From assembly GCA_008921705.1 (NCBI GenBank), contig VFFE01007128.1:2393673-2457672 (forward strand): 64,000 nucleotides of DNA, written 5' to 3'. The first letter of the stretch is position 1. Every line of letters begins with the position of its first letter. This DNA comes from Burhinus oedicnemus (taxonomy: Eukaryota; Chordata; Aves; Charadriiformes; Burhinidae). This document shows, piece by piece, positions 20,127-28,670 of this stretch. Below the pieces are notes generated by a model, which worked only from the letters and a program-made list of their open reading frames with translations, made no database searches and had not been told where the DNA came from. Position numbers and translations under genes: made by a program.

Positions 20127-21020
20127 GCGGGAAAAGTCCTTCTAGCGTGTGATAACCGCTCTGGGGCGGTGAGTCTCCGGGTACATCGCTGGCCGGCGCC
20201 GCCTCGGGGCTCTGGCGTGGGCCCGCGGCTGCAGCCGGGGCCGAGCAGACTGGGGCCGGGAGGGTGAGCCGTGGCCGTGGGGCCGGGATCGAGCCCCTCC
20301 CGGCCCGGCCCTAGCAGACGAGTCGCCTTCCCGCCGAGTTGCCCGGCGGCGGGGGCTGGCTGCCGGCAGACAGCGGCACTGGCCCCGGGCGGCAGCAGCC
20401 GTGCGGCAGCGGCTCTGCCCGCGGCAGCGCCGGGGGCTGCGCCAGCCCCGCCATCGGCCCGGCGGCGTCAGCCCCAGGCGACTAACGGGCAACGAAAAAT
20501 TGCGAAGTGACCGGTCAGTCGTAGCGGTTATAAAAGTATTTTTAAGAACTGAAGGATGATACATTTCTGTCTGAGCTGTATCAGGAAGATCCAGTTTGCG
20601 GGTTTTTTGATGGTGGGTTGTGGGGTTTTTTTTTTGGAGAAGTTATTAGAGGACCTTTGAAAAATCTGAGTTTCTGCAAATACCACGTTAAGGACGGCGG
20701 GGGCCGGGGCTGGGACCGCGTCCGGGACTGGGTCTGTTTCGGGCCTTTTACGGGTTTCTCCCTCTCCCTTGTTTTTCCCGTTTCCTGATACCGGCGGCGC
20801 GGCTTCCCTGTCCCAGGCGTAACCGGTGACGGAGCCTGCTCCGCCCGGGGCCCGGCTGACGGAACCCCCCGCAACGAGGGAACAACTTCGAACCGCGCAC
20901 ACCGCCGTTTCAGACCCGGGCCGGGTGCGTCCCTCCACCTCCGCCGCCACGGGGCGCATGGGGCTCGCCGGGGCACTGCGGCGGGCGCGGCAACGGCGGC
21001 GGGACTGACGCCGGCGGCCG

Positions 21021-21054
21021 CCAATGGGGAGCGGGGGGCGGGGCGCCGCCATTT
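21021..21054 (+). promoter_or_regulatory. CHST2: Core-promoter-like cluster: CCAAT box, GC box, YY1-like site
   Basis: Within 34 bp there is CCAAT at 21021-21025 (NF-Y type), GGGGCGGGGC at 21035-21044 (Sp1 type) and GCCGCCATTT at 21045-21054 (YY1 type). There is no TATA box nearby. Such a cluster is typical of CpG-island promoters with start sites close by, which would give a CHST2 leader of roughly 450 nt. The transcription start is inferred, not seen. Confidence 0.5.
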
Positions 21055-21132
21055 CGAGCCGCACCTCCGTGCCCGTTCCCTGCGCGGCGGCGGCGGCGGC
21101 CGGGGGTCTGCCCGCTGCGGCGCGGGGGCGCC

Positions 21133-21336
21133 ATGCGCGCTGGCAGCGCAGGGGCCCGCCTGTCCTTCCCACCCGCCGCCCCTTGCTCCCGCCCCCGCGG
21201 CCGCGCTGCGGGGCGGAGCGGAGCGCGGCGCCGCCTCGCCCCGGCGGCCGCCGTGAGCTGGGCTGCGGCGGCGCCCGCGGCCGCTCGGCGATGGCGGCGC
21301 GGAAGAAGCGCGGGTGGCCGCGCGGCTGCTAAGTAG
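21133..21336 (+). other. Upstream ORF 1 of CHST2 (67 codons, in frame with CHST2)
   Basis: An ATG at 21133-21135 (G at -3) opens a 67-codon Ala/Arg-rich frame ending at TAG 21334-21336. It is in the same reading frame as the CHST2 start at 21514. Only this one stop prevents it from being a long N-terminal extension. Whether it is in the mRNA depends on the start site. I do not claim a functional peptide. Confidence 0.45.
21291..21332 (+). other. Upstream ORF 2 of CHST2 (13 codons)
   Basis: An ATG at 21291 sits in a strong context (G at -3, G at +4) and starts MAARKKRGWPRGC, ending at TAA 21330-21332. The ATGGCGGC around it also matches a YY1-type motif, so it may be a DNA element and not a translated ORF. 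Confidence 0.45.
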
Positions 21337-21392
21337 GGCAGCGGCTGGGGCGGGGGCGGCGGCGGCGGCGGGGCCGTCGCGGCGGCTGCGCC

Positions 21393-21485
21393 ATGCGGGC
21401 CGGGCGCGGGGGGCCGGCCGGGAGACGGCGCCGGGGGCGGCGCGCCCTGCTGCCCGCCGCGGGCCCCGGGGCGCCGGGGCGCTGA
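21393..21485 (+). other. Upstream ORF 3 of CHST2 (30 codons)
   Basis: An ATG at 21393 (G at -3) opens a 30-codon Arg/Gly-rich frame ending at TGA 21483-21485. That stop is 28 nt before the CHST2 ATG. It is out of frame with CHST2. If the leader contains it, it would be expected to lower initiation at the main start. Confidence 0.45.
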
Positions 21486-21513
21486 GCAACAGTTGGCCCC
21501 GCCGCCGCCCAGC

Positions 21514-21597
21514 ATGAAAGCGTGCCGGCGGAAGGCGCTGGCGCTGTGCCTGGGGTACGCGCTCCTGCTGCTCCTCGCCGCTATCAACCTGCTGGAG
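21514..21597 (+). CDS. CHST2: CHST2, first 28 codons (truncated by assembly gap)
   Basis: The frame from ATG 21514 encodes MKACRRKALALCLGY followed by a Leu/Ala-rich hydrophobic segment ending INLLE, where the N run begins. This matches the start of carbohydrate (N-acetylglucosamine-6-O) sulfotransferase 2 from the internal Met of the human protein (pattern MK-x-x-RRKAL-x-LC-x-GYALL then NLL). It is a short cytoplasmic tail with basic residues followed by a type II signal anchor. The family enzyme sits in the Golgi and transfers sulfate from PAPS to GlcNAc on glycans such as selectin ligands and keratan sulfate. The PAPS-binding loops and all catalytic parts are absent, because about 450 further codons fall in the gap. 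The start is supported by A at -3 and by being the first ATG in an open frame that runs back to a TAG at 21334. The frame after the gap does not continue the protein. Confidence 0.9.
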
Positions 21598-21617
21598 NNN
21601 NNNNNNNNNNNNNNNNN
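21598..21617. other. Assembly gap (20 N) replacing most of the CHST2 coding exon
   Basis: This run of 20 N looks like a fixed-size placeholder and not a measured gap. Family knowledge implies that more than 1.2 kb of CHST2 coding sequence is missing here. The flanks are very GC-rich on the left and a T-rich run on the right. Confidence 0.97.
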
Positions 21618-23975
21618 CCTTTGGTTTTCTTTTTTTTTTTTTTTTTTTTTTCAGTCAGTGTGTCCCGGGGCAGTGCTTGAAAATCTGACCTGCTTGTAGA
21701 GCGTGTCGCTTGCTTGTGATCCATCCGCTGCTTTATGAAGCGCCCCTGCTACCCACCGCACAGTCCCGTCCGTCTGCCTCCGAACAGCCGCGCGTGTGTT
21801 TGCCAGCGCTGCCGTCGGCAGGGCGAGCGGGCCCGGGGAGCTGCAGAGCCTCTCTGCAGAGCGGTGTGCTGCCCGCCGGGAAGCCAGCCCAGCTTCCCCT
21901 ACGGACTGGGACACTGCGCCGCGATTTCAGATCCCGCTGTCTTCATTGTGAAACTTTGCTGTGGTTTCTAAATGGAGCTTTCTCATGACAGCGTGTTACA
22001 GCATAAGCTCTTGATTTGGGGGGCTGAACCACGGTCATTTCTGTGTGCAGAATTGCTCGGTCTCTTCTGGGAAAGTTTTCTGGGTGAGTAAAGTGAACAG
22101 GAATTAATTGTCTCTGGGTGTGTGAAATAGATGAGCCCGGTTGACTTAGCTTCCAAAAATCTCCTATGGATTCTAATTACATTAAAAAGCTCATCCTGTT
22201 ATTTTGAGAGAGCACTGGCTGCTCTGCTAATAATGGTGCATTGCAAGCATCTGCTTCACTTTACTGATGTGAATGGTGTGCCAGTAGAGTTACAGCATCT
22301 GAATCTGGTCCATAATTTGAGCTCCACCTACTACATTGCAGCAAGAAATTACCCAACACACTGTACAATTGTACCTGGGCATGTTTTGGTGAACAGAAGA
22401 AGTAATGGAAAGCTCATTTTGTGAAAATAAAGGACTGCAATTTTGTTCAGGTAAAGCTTCAGGAGAAGTGAATGGGACTCTGCTTTTGTACAATGACGGT
22501 GGGCTAAGCCGTACGTTTAATGCTGCTCCATTAAAAAAATAAGCATGTGAACAACTGGCAGTTAAAAGAGGCCATTTTTAGTCCTTTTTTATATTCAGAA
22601 AAGAGGATTAGAGGAATTAAAAAAAGCCAAACAGTTGAAAAAAATGAAAAAGTTTTAAATGTGGAAAATTATAGAGAAAAATAGGATATCGGAAAGATTA
22701 TGAACATGGTTACAAAAGTGCTCTGCCTGTTGTGAGGAGGGACATCTAACTGAGGTCAGAATACTTTAATACTTGACTGTTACGCTTAAAAATAGTGCCT
22801 GGGTTTGCTTTCTGTCTGATTTAATAATTACAGCGTGCTGCTTCAACTGAAGCTAATGCTTGTATTAGTGAAGAATCAATAGCATATACGAGATACAGGG
22901 TGCAGTAAGTTGCACTGAACTGGAGGGAGACTGTTTTGAAGACTTGGCACATTGTTTTGGTGGAACAGAAAGGCCAGCGCACAAGTACGTGTTGTTTCTG
23001 CTGTGAACAAAACCAGAAAATAGTACAAATATTGTAAATGGTAATGATCGCTCAGTGCATGAAAACACAGGAAAACCCCCTGTCCTCCACTGAATCATCT
23101 TAAAACACAAGATGTGTAAAAGTGTGCAAGTTGCTGCAGCTGACCTAAATGCTGATAATGAAAAAATGATTCGATAAAGTATCTTCTGGTCTTTCTAACA
23201 AAAGGAGGAAGTTCTTCATTTTTCTGATCACTTCATAATTTGTCAGGTGTTAAGCTTCATGCCCTGACTGGGAAGAGGAACATAACTGACTTAATTTAAA
23301 ACCACAAACCTTGTTTTTCAGTTATGATTTGAACTCGGGTCTCTAGAGATGAAATACTGGTGGTTATAATAAATTCTGAAACAAGTGTTTTTCATCCTGC
23401 AGGCTATGAGAAGAAGAGTGGCATTAATCTTTATTTCCGCCTTCATTTCTAATTGTTGCGGTGTGTTTTAAGTGTCCTTGAAAGTGAAGGGTGTTTAACG
23501 TGAGCTTTTGCACACCACAAGGGGTGGTCTTAGAGTCTGTGTTGCGGTTTTGCTCCTGTGCATCCCTGTAAGTGCAGGCACGGGCCTCTGGAGCGGTGAA
23601 TGCCAACTGTGTCGAATTGTGTGGGGCTGCTTTACGTGAACAGACTGAACGTCAGGCAAATGCTGCCTGGGATACTTAATCAAATGGATCAAAAATGTTC
23701 TTATTCTAGTGCTATTTCAATTAAGGGTGTTGTACCAGGATAAATATCGCTCTGCTGGAATTATGCATATGAATAAGGCAAGCAGATTTAATTGGAGGCT
23801 CCGAGTGAGTGTGAGACTGCTTGCCGTTGATGTATCCGACTTCGATGGTCAGTGCTTTCTGCTAGTTCCTGGCAGTCTTCGGATGCGGTTTACGTTTTGT
23901 AGCAGAGCTCCTGAGCAAGATCTTCTGAAAATGTGCCTGTGTTCTAAAATAAAAAAATACATGGAATAACATTTC
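21618..23975 (+). other. CHST2: Probable CHST2 3' region / 3'UTR (inferred)
   Basis: The sequence right after the gap starts with a run of 22 T and CAG (ending 21654) and stays CpG-rich to about 21935, then becomes AT-richer. No frame continues CHST2, so its stop codon lies in the gap or very near it. AATAAA hexamers on the + strand at 22426-22431, 23368-23373 and 23948-23953 are candidate poly(A) signals. The 97-codon frame at 22131-22424 has no family motif and is not called. The assignment rests on position only. This stretch could be intergenic from well before its end. Confidence 0.4.
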
Positions 23976-25079
23976 AGCAATATTCATTATATTGCACACG
24001 TTTAAAGTAAAAAATAATGTTTAGCTGGTTTATTTGGATTCACTCGTATCAAATGAGTTCCGTTAATGTGTTTGAGTAAGAGCTCTTGGCTCCATGATTC
24101 TACACATAAGTTACAATTCTGCAAAGATTCTGTACAACACAGACTGTTTTAACTTTGCAAGTTGGAAAATTTCCTTGTATTTATTCTTCTTTGAGGCTTG
24201 GGGTTCCCTGCATCATGAGATCATGAAAGGATTGTAAGAATGGGGCTGCATTATTGAGTGTTTAGTGTTTGGATCAATGCAAATCCAATGAAAATCAGTG
24301 CGAAACATAAGGTGTCCTGTCTTCCCTTGATGCATGAAGAGCCAGCGTTCCTCAGGCACATCAGTACCATGAAAACTATGAAAAGAAATAATTCATAATA
24401 TAAATGGCATTGCAAATGGGAGAACTAGGATTAAAGAATCATCTTCTTCTGCAGTGAAACACAAAGCTGTAAAATGCACGTAAAAAGTATATGGCATATT
24501 CATTCACAGAAGAAAATTCTGTATGTAAGGGACCCATTTACATGCACTGATGTGGGTAAGATCCCTGGTGTTCACTTCAATGTCTGATATAGGAATATGC
24601 TTGTTATAAACAGGGTGGTGAGAAGGAAATTGAGGTTGAGCAGTAGGTTACCATCTCTTCGTTACTATGACAGAAGTTGGGGAGTAGCCAGGACAGCCTG
24701 CGAGTCTTTTAGTATGAGGTACCACAAACTTGTGTCTGGATACAATGGCATTATTCTGATGGGGTTTGAATGAAAATAGGACTTTCCTGATGAAAAACAG
24801 ATGATGAAAATCACATTGGAGGAACTCCCCAAATGAAAAATGATTAACAAAGCAATCCGAACAAGGAAGGCTTGTAGGAGCTGCTGAGCAACCTGTTTCT
24901 AAGGGCATTCATGGAAGCTGAAGTTGCTAACTGGAAGGCGCCCTGCAGCTACAATTTTAAGGACTCTGAAGATGCTAGTAAGCTTTAAGGATTTTCAAGA
25001 ATGCCTTCATGTGTCATTTTCATTGGACTGGGAATAGGAGTCAGTGGGCGTTATATTTCAGGATGCCTCTGAAAATCAC
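23976..25079. other. Intergenic DNA, no gene seen
   Basis: Mixed-composition sequence without recognisable coding, RNA or repeat features. The 86-codon minus frame at 24648-24908 has no motif. Confidence 0.6.
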
Positions 25080-25275
25080 GGCCTCATAAATTCATGTTGG
25101 AAGGTGCCTCAGGAGGTTTCTGGTCCAACCTCCTGCTCAAAGCAGGGTCAGCTTATGAGATCAAACTAGGTTGCTCCAGGCTTTATCCTGGTGGGTTTTG
25201 GAAACCTCCGAGGACAGAGACTGCACAATCTCCGTGAGCAGCCTGTTGCAGTGCTTGACTGTCCTCATGGTGAAC
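25080..25275 (-). mobile_element. CR1 LINE fragment (3' tail, diverged)
   Basis: Read on the + strand it shows the reverse complement of a CR1 3' end: TTGGAAGGTGCCTCAGGAGG, then GGTCCAACCTCCTGCTCAAA, GCAGGGTCAGC, CCTGGTGGGTTTTGGAAACC, and GCAGCCTGTTGCAGTGCTTG. The element is therefore on the minus strand. It is more diverged than the copy at 47 kb and belongs to a different CR1 group by its GCTCAAAGCAGGGTCA block. Only about 200 bp of the 3' end remains. The edges are approximate. Confidence 0.93.
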
Positions 25276-27098
25276 TGTGATGCTTCAGCAAAACTGGTCC
25301 CAAATCACTAATTATGTTACATAAATTCCTTGCCCCTTAATTTTGTGTTTTGCCTATGAGTATTGGTGTGGGTCATGTCATCACTTCCCTTTAACTGCAA
25401 TAGATGTCGGCTGCAGCTCAGCTGTTGTGAGGGGTCAGCAGCAAGATGGTTAATGAGTAGTGATCTCAGTGGAAAAATGTGGATTCACAATTAGAATGCT
25501 GCATCCAGCAATGTCCCTTGTTTTACCCAGGACTGATAAAGAGGATAGCGGAGGCAAAAGGAATTCAGTTAGAAGAAAGGAAAGGAATACGAAATGGTGT
25601 CTATCAGAAGTGGCTCTTTCTCTGCTGTAAGAAGAAAGAAATACTGTTAAGGAAAATGGAAAGAAACAAATGATACCATGCAGCAAGGTCAGCAAAGGAT
25701 GAATAAGGGCGTTTACATGTTAAAAGCAGAGAGGGTAGAAACCTGAATGATATAAGATAAAATGTGCTGATGCTGTGTGCTGTAACCATTTGCGATTAAT
25801 CATGATACGCAGAAAGAATTCCTCACTTCTAACACAGTTTTAGATTCACTGGTTTTGCTCATAATTTTAAGATGAATTTCAAACAGGAATAATTTTTGTA
25901 ATTATTTGAGTACTTTTGGTGTTCCAATTTGTTTTGGGTATAGATAGAAACAGAGTAGCTGACCTTTTGTCTAAATATTCCTTTCTTCAGACCTCTATGC
26001 ATAAATTCTCAAGAAGCCCCCTAGTCTGCTAAATTCTTGGCACCTTCTTTTTTCCATCTGCCAGATGGTTCCTTCTCCCACCAGTCAGGATTATCAGTAA
26101 TTATCTGTTTCAAGCTATGCTCATGTCTCATAACAGTTTATCATGGGAGACGTAAAATGGAAAAGGGCATATTTAGTGTTTATATAACTTCCAGAATCAC
26201 TTCTGGCAGCTTTCAGTATTTGCTTATTTGCCACTGGTGGTTCCTGCAGATGCTTGCTCTACTGTTCTGGGATCAACCCTTCAGATCTCACATTATTTGG
26301 TCCATTTACTAAAATCAGACACCTTACATGCTCAGTGAGCAGGTGCTTTTAGGTGTATTGACTTAGTTGGTCGAGTGGTGACCTGTTTTGTTCTTCAAGA
26401 CACCCTTGTATCTGCTTGCCTGCTCCTTCATGTGTGATGTGATAGCTACATCAGACCCCGTCAATGCCATACTGGGGTGGTTGGAGATATCTGGGGTCTT
26501 TCCGCCCATAAAGCAGTGAAAAAGGTCTGACTGCCAGAGCAGAGCTCAGGGTTGAAGCATGCTGACCTCCATGGTGTTATGTGCTTTTCACCTGCTTTGC
26601 TGCCTATAGCTCCAGCTCAGAGCATCAGAGCTGGCAGTGGTAAAGGACATCCATTTCAAAGAGGTTTTGGTACAACGGTAAAGAGTAAGTGGTGGGAAGC
26701 AGTTATTTGTGCTTCTCTGCCCTGCTATGGGAATGAGCACAGAGCAGCCAGTGCTGACCGTAATGCTTTGATTTTGTAACAGGTTAACATCTGGTCCCTA
26801 ATCGCACGTTCTTTACTGCTGAGCAGAGGTAAAAATATACAGTATAAAAGGTAATGTTGTGGCTACTGCCCAGAGGATACCCGCTGTGCTGTTTTAACCC
26901 AGGAGACCACACCACAGGGCACAGCTCATGCCTCCATGAGCCCCCTCCATTTTATTTTGCTTTAAATAGAAAATATCATATCTGATGCCACACCAGAGAT
27001 GTAACCACTGACTTTCGGAAGGCAGTGCCCCGCAGGTGCTAATTAGGAACGCTGACACCTGACATAGAAAAGGGACACCTGAATGTGGTTGAGGGGAT
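25276..27098. other. Intergenic DNA, no gene seen
   Basis: No supported feature. Short frames only, for example 91 codons at 26037-26312 on the + strand, without recognisable motifs. Confidence 0.6.
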
Positions 27099-28670
27099 GT
27101 GCTGCTAAACCCTTTTGCCTCCCAGACAGGTAACAGTTTCTTGGGAAAATGGGATAAAAGCAGAAGTTTTCCCTGCCCTCCTGGGTTGCATAGGGCTGAG
27201 CTACCCTCCCTTGGCCCTTATTTCTATCTGTATCTGTACCAGCGTCCTGCCGGGTGCAGGTGGACGCCTGCCTGGCCTAGCCGGCTCTCAGGTGCCCGTT
27301 GTTTCAGGGCCGGCCATGTGCAATCAGCCTCATGGGCAGCAGCTGGCTGCTGGCTGCCCTCATGGGCACTGGGGGGGAAGGAGCATTCCCGAGGGTGGGC
27401 TTCAGGGAGAATAAGTGCAGGAGGGGAGCCACAGCATAGATTTGCCTAGAGGCGCCTTGGAGGGGGAGGTCCGTTGCAGATCCCAGATGCCTGTGGTTGC
27501 TTTGCCATAGCCCCAGGACTGCTGAGAGTCTGCAGGAAGGAGCCTGAGCAAAAGCACTTTTCAGTCCTGAGGCCTTGCTGCGCCCTGACTAACAGAGAGA
27601 GGTGATGAAGCCACCGTACCCAGGCACCACACAGAAGGTGTGCTTCAGGGTAAAGAGTCAGCAAAATGCATTGAAGAGTGTTGGTTGGGACCAGGAGGCT
27701 CCTGAGTAAAGAAAGAAATGAGACTCAAGAGTGATGCCAGTGGCTGTCTGCCGTGCAGGAGAGGCGGCTGTGTGAGGAGCAGCTCGTGAGGCACCCTGAG
27801 GCTGTTGGAGGTGAGGTCCTGCGGGGTGGCCGTGCTGTTGTGGTAGGGAGGGGGAGTGGAGGGTGGGGGCAGCTGCAGCCTCGGGACGCTGCTTTGGTGA
27901 GAGTTGTGGGCTGAAGTGGAGCGTGTTTGGGAGTGCCATCTGCTAAAGCACGCTGAGGAGATGGGCACCAGGGATCTGCTTGTCCTGCTGGCAATAGGGC
28001 TCTGGGAACGCTGTTTTGGGCTGGTAACTGCAGGGTCTGAAGAAAACTTGTCTGGTGAGGTGTTAAAATGAGCTAATACAGCACAAAACCTATGCTGTAG
28101 TCAAGTGGGCTCTGAAGGGGGAAAAGCTGTGTAGGGAAGGGCTCTGCGCCCACTTGGGAGTCCAGGGTGGTTGGGCAGTGCTGGGCCAGGCTGTTGGTGA
28201 TACTGCGGGAGGTGAGCTGTCTGCCTGGTGGTGGGAGGCTGTCAGCAGATGGCTGAGTGGTTGCTGCTGCTGGGCAGCCCCAGGTGTTTCGGAGCTGGTG
28301 AGGGGCCCCTGTGGAGTGATGATGCCCACAGGCTGTTGGTTGCAGCCAAATGGTGAGAGGGTGCTGTTTGTTTCAGGTGTCTTGCTGTGGGGTTTGGGCC
28401 CTGCAGGTGCTCTGCTGCTGTGAGGCCATTTGGCTCCCACCAGTGCCATGGCATGTTGGCACACCACTGTGGGCTGCATTGTACTGCCATGTCCCACCTG
28501 GTACCAAGGATGTGCTCTCCTGCTGGGCTCTGGCTGCCTGAGCACTCCTGCTTACATCTACTTCTTCAGGGACATGCAGCAGCTCAGGTAAATCTCCTAC
28601 CGGTAAGGAGAGGCTTCAGAGTTGATAATTTCTCACATGCGTATGTACTGACTGACAGAAAAAAATAATC
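27099..28670. other. GC-rich, strand-skewed segment with overlapping open frames
   Basis: Compared with its surroundings this segment is GC-rich and, especially from 27720 to 28560, G and T predominate on the + strand (many GGTG, CTG and TGG words). Stops are rare in several frames on both strands. The longest frame is 151 codons on the minus strand at 28090-28545, rich in Pro, Ser, Thr, His and Gln. No domain or family was recognised and the overlapping frames argue for a composition effect. It could be a noncoding exon, an old repeat or a GC-biased intergenic patch. Confidence 0.5.

Larger units (their letters stand above)
20127..21597. promoter_or_regulatory. CHST2: CpG island at the 5' end of CHST2 (two blocks)
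   Basis: CpG dinucleotides are very dense in 20127-20515 and again in 20690-21597, in contrast to the flanking DNA. An AT-richer stretch of about 175 bp with a T run separates the blocks. CpG density continues after the assembly gap to about 21935, so the island very likely spans the missing CHST2 coding sequence. Donor-like sequences GTGAGT (20169-20174) and GTGAGC (20264-20269) in the first block could mark a noncoding first exon on the + strand. The long minus-strand frames across this region (up to about 300 codons) are Pro/Ala/Arg-rich products of GC-rich DNA and are not called as genes. Confidence 0.9.

Noticed and set aside
20528..21587. Long minus-strand open frames (up to 302 codons) across the CpG island
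   Set aside because: They are Pro/Ala/Arg/Gly-rich, overlap each other in several frames, and lie opposite the CHST2 promoter and start. GC-rich DNA has few stop codons, so such frames are expected. No domain is visible.
21493..21699. Single ORF running from CHST2 through the N run
   Set aside because: The frame after the gap is only apparently continuous because the N run has an arbitrary length. The residues after it do not resemble CHST2. Only 21514-21597 is kept.
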